64,000 bases of DNA from an uncultured Pelagibacteraceae bacterium. Its GTDB lineage: Bacteria > Pseudomonadota > Alphaproteobacteria > Pelagibacterales > Pelagibacteraceae. Position numbers and translations under genes: made by a program. The DNA is taken from assembly GCA_902591045.1 (NCBI GenBank), contig CACIZC010000001.1, forward strand, positions 1 to 64,000, written 5' to 3'. The notes beneath the pieces were generated by a model. It made no database searches, was not told the DNA's origin, and saw only the letters and a program-made list of their open reading frames with translations. Below, piece after piece: positions 53,281 to 64,000 of the stretch. Position 1 is the stretch's first letter. Each line of letters starts with the position of its first letter.

Positions 53281-53547
53281 CTACTTAGTGATTTTAGTTA
53301 TTTTTTTTGAAATTTTTGATATTTTTCGTGAAACAGTTTTTTTCTTTACAACTCCAGTTTTTACAACTTTCATTAGATCTGATTGAAATTTTGGAAAATA
53401 TTTTTTAATTTCCTTTGAATCTTTTTTATCAATCAATTTCTGCATCTTTTTTAGCGCATTTTTGTACTTATTTCTCCGCAATTTGTTCACTAAAGTCTGT
53501 TTTTTGATTTTTTTGACTTTATTTACTGCTGATTTAGTATTTGGCAT
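53281..53547 (-). CDS. rpsT: 30S ribosomal protein S20
   Basis: An 88-residue lysine-rich helical protein that binds 16S rRNA. The N-terminus MPNTKSAVNKVKKIKKQTLVNKLRRNKYKNALKK corresponds to the canonical MANxxSAKKRxRQxxxRxxxN pattern. The C-terminal KTGVVKKKTVSRKISKISKKI corresponds to GxIHKNxAARxKSRL. Its position beside dnaA is a common alphaproteobacterial arrangement. It reads divergently from ubiE, with 37 bases between starts. Confidence 0.93.
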   Translation of the reverse strand: MPNTKSAVNKVKKIKKQTLVNKLRRNKYKNALKKMQKLIDKKDSKEIKKYFPKFQSDLMKVVKTGVVKKKTVSRKISKISKKITKITK

Positions 53548-53584
53548 TTATGGGAACGTATATATGTTTATAAGATAAAATAAA

Positions 53585-54289
53585 ATGAAAAATATTAAAC
53601 AATCTGAGATTGATTTAGTTACTAAAGTTTTCAGCGACGTTTTTGATAAGTACGACCTGATGAACGACGTTATGTCTTTGGGAATACACCGTATTTGGAA
53701 GAAAAATATGATTGATTGGATGGCCCCCCAAAAGGGAAATCATCTTATAGATGTTGCTTCGGGCACAGGAGATATTGCTAAGTCCTTTTTAGATAGAATT
53801 AACTTTCAAGGAAAAGTTACTTGTGTTGAACCAAACGAACTAATGTTAAAAGCTGGAAAAAAAAAGTTAAAAAGTTTCAATGAAATTCAATGGATCTCTG
53901 CTGGTGCTGAAAAATTGCCATTCGAAAGTGAAAGTTTTGACTTATATTCGGTAAGTTTTGGGGTAAGAAATTTTTTTGATATTAACCAATCTTTAAAAGA
54001 AGCAAAAAGAGTGTTAAAAACAGGAGGGAGGATATTTTGTTTAGAATTTTCCAAAGTCGAAAATGAAATTCTTAAAAAATTGTATAAAACCTATTCAAAA
54101 TCTATTCCTTACATAGGCAAATATTTTACGGGTAAATCAGAACCTTACCAATATCTTGTTGATAGCATAGATAAATTTTACAGCCAGGAAGAACTTTCTG
54201 AAATCTTTAGAAAAAATGGTTTTGACAAAGTTAAGTATAGAAATCTATCTGGCGGTATAGCTGCGATCCATTCTGGTTGGAAAATTTAG
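53585..54289 (+). CDS. ubiE: ubiquinone/menaquinone C-methyltransferase UbiE
   Basis: A 234-residue SAM-dependent methyltransferase for the C-methylation step of ubiquinone synthesis. Signatures are FSDVFDKYDLMNDVMSLGIHRIWKK, the SAM loop LIDVASGTGDIAKSF, and the UbiE-specific VRNFFDINQSLKEAKRVLKTGGRIFCLEFSK plus YQYLVDSIDKFYSQEEL. Length is standard. The Met start at 53585 is followed by a typical N-terminus. Cotranscribed with ubiB, with two bases between stop and start. Confidence 0.96.
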   Translation: MKNIKQSEIDLVTKVFSDVFDKYDLMNDVMSLGIHRIWKKNMIDWMAPQKGNHLIDVASGTGDIAKSFLDRINFQGKVTCVEPNELMLKAGKKKLKSFNEIQWISAGAEKLPFESESFDLYSVSFGVRNFFDINQSLKEAKRVLKTGGRIFCLEFSKVENEILKKLYKTYSKSIPYIGKYFTGKSEPYQYLVDSIDKFYSQEELSEIFRKNGFDKVKYRNLSGGIAAIHSGWKI

Positions 54290-54291
54290 TA

Positions 54292-55857
54292 ATGTTCAAA
54301 AAAATTTATAATTTATTAAAAATTTTAAGGAAACTATCTGTTTCAGGCGCTGTCGAGACATTAGATGAGATTAGGCAAATTCCAAAAAGTCTTAAATTTA
54401 TATTTTATATATTTTCTATTGGCTCATCAAAAAAAATAGAAAATTTACAGAAATCCTCTGGAGAGAAATTATGTCAATCTTTAGAAGATATGGGCACAAC
54501 TTTTATTAAACTTGGTCAATTTTTAGCTACTAGACCAGATATTATTGGAGAAGAAATTGCTAAAAAATTAGAAAAATTACAAGATAAATTGCCTGCTTTC
54601 AGCACCGAAAAGGCAAGAAATATTTTAGAAAAAGAAATAGGAGATAAATCTTTTAAAAATATTTTATTTTTAAGTGAACCAGTTGCAGCAGCCTCTATAG
54701 CGCAAGTCCATTTTGCAAAAATAAAAATTGACAGCAGTGAAAAGGAGTTGGCTATAAAAATTTTAAGACCAAATATACATTCTATATTTAACGAAGAGCT
54801 TGATGCGTTAATGTTTCTTGCCTTCCTGATTGAAAATATTTTTAAAAAAACAAAAAGACTGAAATTGGTAGAAGTTATTAATCTATTGAAGGAAATAACT
54901 AATGTAGAAATGGATTTAAGATTTGAGGCTGCAGCTGCAAGCGAACTAAGGGAAAACACAATAAATGATAAAGGGATCAAAGTTCCAAAAATTTATTGGA
55001 ACTATACATCAAAAGAAGTATTAACTCTTGATAAGATTGATGGTGTCTCTATAAGAGATATAGGAAAACTTAAAAGTTTAAACATTGACCTCAAAAACCT
55101 TTCAGAAAATTTAATTCAATCATTCCTAAAACAGTCAGTAAGAGATGGTTTTTTTCATGCAGACATGCATCAAGGAAATCTTTTTGTAGACAAAAATGGA
55201 AATATAATGCCAGTAGATTTTGGTATAATGGGAAGATTAGATAAAAATAATAGAAAATATTTGGCTGAAATCCTCTATGGTTTTATTCAAAGAGATTATA
55301 CAAAAGTAGCTGAAATGCATTTTTTGGCAGGACTTGTACCTCCTAATACTTCTAAAGATGATTTTGCGCAGGCTTTAAGATCTGTTGGGGAACCTATTTT
55401 TGGCCAATCAATTAAAAATATTTCGGGGGGAAATTTATTAGGGCAATTATTTGAAATAACAGAAAGATTCAACATGCAGACGCAAACACAGCTGTTGCTC
55501 CTTCAAAAAACAATGGTGGTTGTGGAAGGTGTAGCCAGAAAATTAAATCCAGATACTAATATTTGGGAAGTGTCACGACCAGTTTTGGAAACTTGGATGA
55601 AAAATGTAAAAGGACCAGAGTCAACTATCAATAAAACAATAGAACTTTCTAAGGATCTATTAGAAAGAATTCCTGATTTACCTAATGTTATGGATAATGC
55701 GAACACAGCCCTACAGATGATATCTGAGGGAAAATTGAACTTGAGTGCTTTTAATGGAAAAAATTTTGAAATTGAGGAATTAAAATTAAAAAATTTAAGA
55801 AACAATATGATTATAATCTTTTTAGGTATTGTAATAGGAGGTTTTATAGTATTTTAA
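54292..55857 (+). CDS. ubiB: ubiquinone biosynthesis atypical kinase UbiB
   Basis: A 521-residue ADCK/UbiB protein-kinase-like protein needed for coenzyme Q synthesis, peripheral to the inner membrane. I take ATG 54292; an upstream in-frame start would overlap ubiE. Diagnostic parts are the KxGQ motif TFIKLGQFLATRPDIIGEEI, the A-rich loop EPVAAASIAQVHFA, the HADMHQGNLFVD catalytic loop and VDFGIMGRL. A C-terminal hydrophobic helix (NNMIIIFLGIVIGGFIVF) may anchor it. The gene follows ubiE and precedes coaBC. Confidence 0.95.
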   Translation: MFKKIYNLLKILRKLSVSGAVETLDEIRQIPKSLKFIFYIFSIGSSKKIENLQKSSGEKLCQSLEDMGTTFIKLGQFLATRPDIIGEEIAKKLEKLQDKLPAFSTEKARNILEKEIGDKSFKNILFLSEPVAAASIAQVHFAKIKIDSSEKELAIKILRPNIHSIFNEELDALMFLAFLIENIFKKTKRLKLVEVINLLKEITNVEMDLRFEAAAASELRENTINDKGIKVPKIYWNYTSKEVLTLDKIDGVSIRDIGKLKSLNIDLKNLSENLIQSFLKQSVRDGFFHADMHQGNLFVDKNGNIMPVDFGIMGRLDKNNRKYLAEILYGFIQRDYTKVAEMHFLAGLVPPNTSKDDFAQALRSVGEPIFGQSIKNISGGNLLGQLFEITERFNMQTQTQLLLLQKTMVVVEGVARKLNPDTNIWEVSRPVLETWMKNVKGPESTINKTIELSKDLLERIPDLPNVMDNANTALQMISEGKLNLSAFNGKNFEIEELKLKNLRNNMIIIFLGIVIGGFIVF

Positions 55858-55863
55858 TTAGAC

Positions 55864-57090
55864 ATGAGTTTAGAAAATAAAAAAATTTTACTTATTATTG
55901 GTGGAGGGATCTCGGCTTATAAAGCTCTTGATTTAATAAGATTACTACAAAAAAAAGGCTCGTCTGTAAAAGTTGTTTTGACTAAAAGTGGAAAAAAATT
56001 TGTAACATCACTATCAGTTTCGTCTCTTTCTAAAAATAGAGTTTTTGAAGAAATATTTGATGAAAAAAATAAAGGAAAAATAGATCATATTTCATTATCT
56101 CGATGGGCTGATCTAGTTTTAGTTTTGCCTGCCACCGCAAATTTTATGTCAAAACTTAGTAAAGGTGGTGCCGACGATCTTGCTTCTACTATTATTCTGG
56201 CCTCAAATAAGGAAATATTTTTAGTGCCAGCTATGAACGTAAGAATGTGGCTTCATAAAGCTACGCAAAAAAATCTGAGTTCCCTTGTCAGTTATGGATA
56301 TAAATTCATAGGTCCTGAGGATGGTGAAATGGCATGTGGTGAATATGGAAAAGGTAAAATGTCTAGTCCACGACAGATTTTATCCATTTTAGAAAAATTT
56401 TTTAGAAAAAAAGATTTGTTTAAAAAGAAAAAAATAAGCGCAATCGTAACTACAGGACCAACAAAAGAATACATAGACCCTGTAAGATTTATTTCCAATG
56501 AATCAAGTGGAAAACAGGGATATGAAATAGCATTAGAATTATCAAGACTGGGTATAAAAACAACGTTAATATCTGGACCAACAAAAATTACATATAGTAG
56601 CGATATTAAAGTTGAAGAAGTTGTATCTGGAAATGATATGCTTGAAGCTGTAAAAAAAAAATTACCTACTCATATTGCTGTTTGTGCAGCAGCAGTGTCT
56701 GATTTTAAACCTTTATCAATAAAAAAAAGTAAAATTAAAAAAGATTCAAAAATAAATGAAATAAAAATTGAAAAAAATCCAGACATATTAAGTTACCTGG
56801 GTAAAAATAATAGATATAAGCCAAAACTTCTAGTGGGTTTTGCTGCAGAAACTGAAGATTTAATAAAAAATTCTATCAAAAAAATGCAAGAAAAGTTTTG
56901 TGACATAATAATTGCAAATGATGTTTCAAAAAAAGAAGTGGGATTTAATAGCGATCTAAATGAAGTAACTATTATAGATAAAAATGGCAAAACTCAGAAA
57001 ATTAAAAAAAGTTCAAAAAAATTCATTGCTTCACTCATTGCCAAAAAAATTGTAGATACATTTTTGTTAAATGAAAAAAGCCTCAATTAA
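55864..57090 (+). CDS. coaBC: bifunctional phosphopantothenoylcysteine decarboxylase/synthetase
   Basis: A 408-residue coenzyme A enzyme. The CoaC flavin domain (about 1-190) has GGGISAYKALDLIRLLQK, the active-site His in HISLSRWADL and PAMNVRMW. The substrate-recognition Cys is in GEMACGEYGKGKM. The CoaB domain has TTGPTKEYIDPVRFISNESSGKQGYEIALEL and NPDIL. The order ubiE-ubiB-coaBC is common in alphaproteobacteria. It overlaps the moeB/thiF-like gene by 20 bases. Confidence 0.95.
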   Translation: MSLENKKILLIIGGGISAYKALDLIRLLQKKGSSVKVVLTKSGKKFVTSLSVSSLSKNRVFEEIFDEKNKGKIDHISLSRWADLVLVLPATANFMSKLSKGGADDLASTIILASNKEIFLVPAMNVRMWLHKATQKNLSSLVSYGYKFIGPEDGEMACGEYGKGKMSSPRQILSILEKFFRKKDLFKKKKISAIVTTGPTKEYIDPVRFISNESSGKQGYEIALELSRLGIKTTLISGPTKITYSSDIKVEEVVSGNDMLEAVKKKLPTHIAVCAAAVSDFKPLSIKKSKIKKDSKINEIKIEKNPDILSYLGKNNRYKPKLLVGFAAETEDLIKNSIKKMQEKFCDIIIANDVSKKEVGFNSDLNEVTIIDKNGKTQKIKKSSKKFIASLIAKKIVDTFLLNEKSLN

Positions 57091-57832
57091 AAGTGAAGAT
57101 TATCAGAAATACTACCAGCAATTAATACTTAAAAGAATTGGTATTTCTGGTCAAAAAAAAATTTTTAGAGCAAAAGTATTAGTCATTGGAGCGGGCGGGC
57201 TTGGATGTCCTTTAATACTATACCTTGCTTATTCGGGTATTGGAAACTTGGGTATTGCTGACCATGACAAAATTGAACTATCAAATTTAAGTAGACAAAT
57301 ACTTTTTACAAAAAAGGATATTGGAAAATATAAAGTCTTGGTATCTAAAAAAATTATAAAAAGAATAAATAGAAAAATAAATATTAAAGTCTTTAAACAA
57401 AAAGTAGATAAAAAAAATATTAAAAAAATTGCTAAAAATTATGAAATTATTTGTGACGGAACCGATAATTTTAAATCTAGATTCTTAATAAATGACTACT
57501 GTATGAAAAACAAAAAAATATTGATTTCTTCAGCAATAAATAAATTTGATGGGCAGTTATTTACCTTTAATTTTAAAAGAAAAACCCCTTGTTTTAGATG
57601 TTTTATTCCAAAAGCTCCGAATGAAGAATTAAACTGTGAATCAGATGGAATAATGACGACTCTTGCAGGAATTGCTGGATCCCTGCAAGCAAATGAAGTT
57701 ATAAAATCAGTTTTAAACATCAGAAATAGTTTAAATGGAAATATAATGATATTTAATGCTCTTAACTCGAACTTCAGGAAAGTAAAGTTGTTGAAAAATC
57801 CAAATTGTAAAAATAATCATTTGCATGTCTAG
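57071..57832 (+). CDS. ThiF/MoeB/HesA-family adenylyltransferase
   Basis: A 253-residue E1-like enzyme that adenylates the C-terminus of a ubiquitin-like sulfur carrier such as MoaD or ThiS. The nucleotide motif is GAGGLGCPLILYLAYSGIGNLGIADHDKIELSNLSRQ; DGTDNFKSRFLIND provides the metal/ATP Asp. The zinc cysteines are CFRC in the middle. The expected second pair near the C-terminus reads CKNNH (Cys246, His250), suggesting a CxxC...CxxxH site. LNCESDGIMTTLAGIAGSLQANEV is as in MoeB. Which carrier it serves is open. Confidence 0.88.
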   Translation: MKKASIKSEDYQKYYQQLILKRIGISGQKKIFRAKVLVIGAGGLGCPLILYLAYSGIGNLGIADHDKIELSNLSRQILFTKKDIGKYKVLVSKKIIKRINRKINIKVFKQKVDKKNIKKIAKNYEIICDGTDNFKSRFLINDYCMKNKKILISSAINKFDGQLFTFNFKRKTPCFRCFIPKAPNEELNCESDGIMTTLAGIAGSLQANEVIKSVLNIRNSLNGNIMIFNALNSNFRKVKLLKNPNCKNNHLHV

Positions 57833-58271
57833 GATATCAATTTCTTTTTTTATACTTGCTTTGCTAGCCAGTTATTCTTATGCGGAAAGCAAATATTATC
57901 TAACTTTAAGAAGTGACAAGGTTTATCTCAGAGGAGGTCCTTCTTTTGAATATCCGGTAAAGTTAGTATATAAAAAAAAATTTTTGCCTGTTTTGGTTAC
58001 TGATAAATCTTACAATTTTAGAAAAATTATTGACCATGAAAATAATTCTGGTTGGATACATGTTTCTAAATTATCTAAAAAGAAAGCTGCTTTAAATAAT
58101 CAAAAAAATTCAGTAATTTTTCAAAAACCTTCAAAATATTCAAAACCTTTAGCTATAGCTGAAAAGGGAAGGCTATTTTTAATAAAAAAATGTAAAGATA
58201 ATTGGTGTAAAATTAAAACTGGGAATTATTCCGGTTGGATAAGAAAACAAAGTCTTTGGGGAAGACTTTAA
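57825..58271 (+). CDS. secreted SH3-domain protein
   Basis: A 148-residue protein with a signal peptide (residues 1-21, cleaved after SYA). Two bacterial SH3-like units follow. The first has LRGGPSFEYPVKLVYKK and NNSGWIHVSKL, and the second KYSKPLAIAEKG and NYSGWIRKQSLWG. Such proteins bind peptidoglycan or envelope partners. Its start overlaps the moeB-like gene by eight bases. Function not established; alphaproteobacterial relatives exist next to lysine or sulfur genes as well. Confidence 0.83.
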   Translation: MSRISISFFILALLASYSYAESKYYLTLRSDKVYLRGGPSFEYPVKLVYKKKFLPVLVTDKSYNFRKIIDHENNSGWIHVSKLSKKKAALNNQKNSVIFQKPSKYSKPLAIAEKGRLFLIKKCKDNWCKIKTGNYSGWIRKQSLWGRL

Positions 58272-58278
58272 TTAAATT

Positions 58279-60495
<2,217 letters not shown>

Positions 60496-60559
60496 TTATT
60501 ATAAATCTTTTATTTAATGCTTAAAATACACTAAAAATATATATATTATTGATAAAATG

Positions 60560-60571
60560 ACAAGTGCTTGT
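60560..60571 (+). promoter_or_regulatory. 12-base palindrome just upstream of fabA
   Basis: ACAAGTGCTTGT is an inverted repeat of five-base arms around TG. It lies right after an AT-rich stretch (GATAAAAT) that looks like a -10 element and 12 bases before the fabA ATG. The position would suit an operator controlling fabA-fabB-fabI. No regulator is identified, and a repeat of this size may be chance. Confidence 0.3.
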
Positions 60572-60583
60572 TAGGCTAAATTA

Positions 60584-61087
60584 ATGCGTCAAAAAAACAG
60601 TTATAGCTACGAAGAATTAATTGATTGTGCGAATGGTTCGCTGTTTGGAGAAGGAAATGCACGTCTGCCGCTACCTCCCATGTTAATGTTTGATAGAATT
60701 ACAGAAATAAAGTCTGCTGCAGGTAAATTTAAAAAAGGTTTTGTAAAAGCCGAGCTTGATATAAAAGAAAAAATGTGGTTTTTTGATTGTCACTTTAAAG
60801 GTGACCCTGTTATGCCAGGATGTCTAGGACTAGACGCTATGTGGCAACTAGTTGGGTTTTATTTAGGTTGGATGGGAGAACCTGGCAAAGGACGTGCTTT
60901 GGGGGTAAATTCTGTTAGATTTACTGGTGAAGTTCTTAAAAAAGTCAAAATGGCAACTTATGAAATTGATATGAAAAAAGTTTTAAAGACAGAAGGTGGA
61001 ACGGTTGGTTTTGCAGATGGAATTTTAAAAGCAGATGGAAAACAGATATACTCTGCCGAAAATCTAAAAGTTGGAGTTTATAAATAA
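60584..61087 (+). CDS. fabA: 3-hydroxydecanoyl-ACP dehydratase/isomerase
   Basis: A 167-residue hot-dog enzyme that makes the cis double bond in fatty acids. The catalytic His is in [23 protein letters not shown] and the Asp follows within it. The N-terminal [15 protein letters not shown] is the family motif. FabA is the committing step for unsaturated fatty acid synthesis, feeding FabB next door. It shares one base with fabB. Confidence 0.97.
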   Translation: MRQKNSYSYEELIDCANGSLFGEGNARLPLPPMLMFDRITEIKSAAGKFKKGFVKAELDIKEKMWFFDCHFKGDPVMPGCLGLDAMWQLVGFYLGWMGEPGKGRALGVNSVRFTGEVLKKVKMATYEIDMKKVLKTEGGTVGFADGILKADGKQIYSAENLKVGVYK

Positions 61088-62298
61088 TGAAAAGAGTTGT
61101 TGTTACAGGAATTGGAATAGTTTCTTGTTTAGGAAATAATCAAAAGGAAGTTTGTGAATCACTAACCAATACTAAGTCTGGTATTTCCTTTGCAGAAGAA
61201 TACAAAGAACATAATTTAAAAAGTAACGTACATGGAAAACCGAACATAAAACTCGAGGATCATGTTGATAGAAAAATTATTAGATTTATGGGTGATGGTT
61301 CTGCTTATAACTATATAGCAATGGATCAAGCTGTTAAGGATTCTGGTTTAAAAGAAAATGAAATAAGCAATATCTCAACAGGAATGGTTATGGGATCGGG
61401 TGGACCATCAATTAAAAATGTTATTTTAGCTGCTGACAAAACGCGAGAAAAAAATCCAAAAAAAATGGGACCATTTATAGTTCCAAGAACTATGGCAAGT
61501 ACTGCGTCAGCAACTTTAGCGGTACCTTTTAAGATTAAAGGAGTAAATTATACAATAAGCTCTGCATGCGCTACGAGTGGACATTGTATAGGAAATGCTA
61601 TGGAGCTTATCCAATTTGGAAAACAAAAAATAGTTTTTGCGGGAGGAAGCGATGAAATCCATTGGGCATTGACCGCAATGTTTGATGCTATGACAGCACT
61701 TTCTTCAAAATATAATGATTCTCCAGAAAAAGCTTCTAGACCTTATGATAAAACTAGAGATGGATTTGTAATCGCGGGTGGAGCAGGAGTTTTAGTTTTA
61801 GAAGAGATGGAATATGCAAAAGCAAGAGGGGCTAAAATTTATGCTGAATTAACAGGCTATGGAGCTACTTCTGATGGATATGATATGGTTGCACCTTCGG
61901 GAGAAGGAGCTGTTAGATGTATGAATATGGCACTAAAAACAGCTCGAAATAAAATTGATTATATTAATACTCATGGAACTTCAACGCCTGTTGGCGACAT
62001 AACGGAGTTAAAAGCTGTTCATGAAACATTTAAAGATAAAATACCAAAAATTAGTTCAACAAAATCACTTTCTGGTCATCCGCTTGGTGCGGCTTCAGTG
62101 CATGAAGCAATTTACTCTTTAATTATGATGAAAAATAACTTTATTGCTGCTTCTGCAAATGTAAATGAAATGGATGAGGAAGCAAAAAAATTTCCAATAG
62201 TTACTAAAGTCGAAAAAAACGTAACATTAAATTCCGTAATGTCGAATAGTTTTGGTTTTGGTGGAACAAATGCTACTTTGGTTTTTGAAAAGGTTTAA
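61087..62298 (+). CDS. fabB: 3-oxoacyl-ACP synthase I
   Basis: A 403-residue elongation ketosynthase required for unsaturated fatty acids. The nucleophile is Cys in [11 protein letters not shown], and the two His are in [12 protein letters not shown] and [14 protein letters not shown]. The final [16 protein letters not shown] is canonical. The fabA-fabB-fabI order is a well-known alphaproteobacterial operon. Two bases separate it from fabI. Confidence 0.97.
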   Translation: MKRVVVTGIGIVSCLGNNQKEVCESLTNTKSGISFAEEYKEHNLKSNVHGKPNIKLEDHVDRKIIRFMGDGSAYNYIAMDQAVKDSGLKENEISNISTGMVMGSGGPSIKNVILAADKTREKNPKKMGPFIVPRTMASTASATLAVPFKIKGVNYTISSACATSGHCIGNAMELIQFGKQKIVFAGGSDEIHWALTAMFDAMTALSSKYNDSPEKASRPYDKTRDGFVIAGGAGVLVLEEMEYAKARGAKIYAELTGYGATSDGYDMVAPSGEGAVRCMNMALKTARNKIDYINTHGTSTPVGDITELKAVHETFKDKIPKISSTKSLSGHPLGAASVHEAIYSLIMMKNNFIAASANVNEMDEEAKKFPIVTKVEKNVTLNSVMSNSFGFGGTNATLVFEKV

Positions 62299-62300
62299 TA

Positions 62301-63086
62301 ATGAGCTTAGTTAAAGGTAAAAAAGGTTTAATAATGGGTGTGGCTAATGATAGATCTATAGCCTGGGGTATAGCTAAAAAACTTTCTGAAAATGGAGCCG
62401 AATTAGCTTTTACTTATTTAGGTGATGCTCTTAAAAAAAGAGTTACTCCTCTAGCTGAATCTGTCAATTCTAAATTTCTATTGAATTGTAACGTAGAAAA
62501 CAAAGACGATATTACAAAAACATTTCAAGAAATTAAAAATAAATGGGGTCAGTTGGATTTTGTAGTCCACGCTATTGCTTTTTCTGACAGAACAGAATTG
62601 TCAGGTGAGTACATAAATACTTCTAGGGAAAACTTCGCAAAAAGTATGTTGATTTCCTGTTTTTCATTTACTGAGATAGCAAAAGAAGCTTCAAAAATAA
62701 TGAAAGCTGGTTCTAGCATGTTAACTTTGACTTATGAGTCTACAAAAGTAGTTCCTAACTATAACGTTATGGGAGTATGTAAGGCAGCTTTAGAATCGAG
62801 TGTAAAATATATTGCTAGAGATCTGGGCTCTAAAGGAATCAGAGTAAATGCTATAAGTGCTGGACCAATTAAAACTTTAGCTGCATCTGCTATAGGTGAT
62901 GCAAAGTTCTTATACAAATGGAGTGCTGATCATTCTCTTTTAAAAAGAAATGTAAATATAGATGATGTGGGTAAGTCTGCTCTATACTTATTAAGTGATC
63001 TTGCGGCTGGTGTTACCGGAGAAATTCATTATGTTGACGCGGGTTATAACAAAGTGGGAATGCCTGATCCAAAAAATATAACTTAA
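62301..63086 (+). CDS. fabI: enoyl-ACP reductase I
   Basis: A 261-residue short-chain dehydrogenase-type reductase that completes the fatty acid cycle. The cofactor motif is [20 protein letters not shown]. The catalytic YxxMGxxK is [11 protein letters not shown], and the substrate region reads [17 protein letters not shown]. It is the target class of triclosan-like compounds. The stop shares four bases with the opposing pnp. Confidence 0.97.
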   Translation: MSLVKGKKGLIMGVANDRSIAWGIAKKLSENGAELAFTYLGDALKKRVTPLAESVNSKFLLNCNVENKDDITKTFQEIKNKWGQLDFVVHAIAFSDRTELSGEYINTSRENFAKSMLISCFSFTEIAKEASKIMKAGSSMLTLTYESTKVVPNYNVMGVCKAALESSVKYIARDLGSKGIRVNAISAGPIKTLAASAIGDAKFLYKWSADHSLLKRNVNIDDVGKSALYLLSDLAAGVTGEIHYVDAGYNKVGMPDPKNIT

Positions 63087-64000
63087 ACAGCTTCTTTTAT
63101 AGAAAGTTTTACTTTTCCTCTGTCGAATCCAATTACTTTAACTGAAACTTCGTCTCCCTCTTTAACAACGTCAGTAACTTTTTCCACTCTTTTAGCTGCT
63201 AACTGAGAAATATGTACAAGACCATCTTGTTTTCCTAAAAAGTTTACGAAAGCACCAAATTCCATAATTTTAACAACCTTGCCTTTGTATGTTTTTCCAA
63301 CCTCTGGTTTGGCTACAAGATCATTAATCATTTGAACCGCTATGTTTCTAGTTTCTTCATTTGCGGCTGCCACTGTAACTTCGCCTGTATCCTTAACATC
63401 TACTTTTGCTCCAGATTTTTCCACTATTTCTCTTATGGTAGCACCACCCTTGCCTATAACAGTAGCTATATCTTTTTTGTCAACTTTTATAGTTTCCATT
63501 TTTGGAGTGTGTTTTCCAACTTCTTTTCTTGATGATTTAAGAGTTTTGTTCATTTCATTTAAGATGTGAATTCTTCCTTCTTTTGCTTGAGAAAGAGCCT
63601 GTTCCATAATCTCAAAAGTAATTCCTGTAATTTTTATATCCATTTGTAAAGAAGTAATTCCATCTTTTGTTCCGGCAACCTTGAAATCCATATCTCCTAG
63701 ATGATCTTCGTCTCCTAAAATATCTGACAAAATAGAGAACTTATCTTTTTCCTTAATTAGTCCCATAGCTATTCCTGCAACGGGTTCTGCTATAGGAACA
63801 GCTGCATCCATTAATGCTAAAGAAGATCCGCAAACTGTAGCCATTGAGGAAGATCCATTCGATTCTGTAATTTCAGATACAATTCTTATGGTGTAAGGAA
63901 AATTTTCTTTTTTAGGAAGTGATGAATTTAAAGCTCTCCAAGCTAATTTTCCGTGTCCAACTTCTCTTCTGCCTGTGCCAATTCTGCCTGTTTCTCCCAC
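63083..64000 (-). CDS. pnp: polyribonucleotide nucleotidyltransferase (PNPase), N-terminal part outside the window
   Basis: The visible 305 residues are the C-terminal portion of PNPase, which degrades RNA phosphorolytically. Seen are the second RNase PH-like core ([51 protein letters not shown]), the KH domain ([19 protein letters not shown]) and the S1 domain ([28 protein letters not shown]). The gene runs off the window edge at 64000, so a full protein of about 690-700 residues is expected. The lysine/Arg-rich tail of some orthologues is missing; the protein ends right after the S1 domain. Confidence 0.97.
   Translation of the reverse strand: MGETGRIGTGRREVGHGKLAWRALNSSLPKKENFPYTIRIVSEITESNGSSSMATVCGSSLALMDAAVPIAEPVAGIAMGLIKEKDKFSILSDILGDEDHLGDMDFKVAGTKDGITSLQMDIKITGITFEIMEQALSQAKEGRIHILNEMNKTLKSSRKEVGKHTPKMETIKVDKKDIATVIGKGGATIREIVEKSGAKVDVKDTGEVTVAAANEETRNIAVQMINDLVAKPEVGKTYKGKVVKIMEFGAFVNFLGKQDGLVHISQLAAKRVEKVTDVVKEGDEVSVKVIGFDRGKVKLSIKEAV

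Overview
The window is a compact, AT-rich (roughly 30% GC by eye) chromosomal segment from a streamlined alphaproteobacterium. The ATPase zeta-type inhibitor (DUF1476), ChvG/ChvI and RegB/RegA two-component systems, the AmgK-MurU pair, FabA/FabB/FabI and the rpsT-ubiE-ubiB-coaBC neighbourhood all point to Alphaproteobacteria. Lysine/asparagine-rich proteins, near-zero spacers and overlapping gene ends suggest a SAR11-like or HIMB59-like marine oligotroph; the exact lineage cannot be settled from sequence reading alone. No insertion sequence, prophage, CRISPR array, rRNA or tRNA was seen. No gene-free stretch exceeds 300 bases; the largest is the 222-base gap between dnaA and rpsT.

Layout. 1-8.8 kb is a plus-strand run: aroA (5' end cut by the window), cmk, rpsA, ihfB-like, pyrF, a very divergent trpB/trpA pair, accD and folC. 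8.8-11.6 kb (minus) holds trxA, an exonuclease I-like gene and rmuC. 11.6-14.5 kb (plus) holds a secreted DUF3047-like protein, a TauD-type dioxygenase, a small lipoprotein, an unlisted 34-residue membrane peptide and a secreted metallo-beta-lactamase-fold hydrolase. 14.5-26 kb mixes strands: a basic coiled-coil protein, cyclopropane synthase, a DapA-family lyase, GT9, a membrane J-protein, oligopeptidase B, a purine permease facing a purine phosphoribosyltransferase, AlkA, a DMT transporter and MsrA. 26-31 kb (plus) carries a sulfurtransferase and an RND pump whose adaptor lacks the usual helical hairpin.

30.8-43.8 kb contains a lytic transglycosylase, ATPase zeta inhibitor, VanZ-like, cutA, gpmA, murU-amgK-tsaE, ahcY, chvG/chvI, polA, an ABC ATPase without a permease, bioY and regA. 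44-47 kb is a polyamine module (group IV decarboxylase, deoxyhypusine-synthase-like protein, agmatinase) sitting between regA and regB. 48.3-53.5 kb is the replication cluster gyrB-dnaN-dnaA-rpsT (recF absent), followed by ubiE-ubiB-coaBC-moeB-SH3, katG, fabA-fabB-fabI and the 3' part of pnp.

The most unusual observation is the trpB/trpA pair at 4.6-6.65 kb. Both keep the fold signatures. The beta-like protein has Asp in place of the catalytic Glu109 and an altered carboxylate-binding loop. The two partners have also lost both sides of the canonical alpha-Asp56/beta-Lys167 salt bridge, and alpha-Asn104 is Gln. This looks like a co-evolved, rewired or repurposed synthase. The second is the hairpin-less RND adaptor with no outer-membrane factor nearby. 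A third is extreme compaction: 9 of 12 convergent gene pairs overlap at their stop codons.
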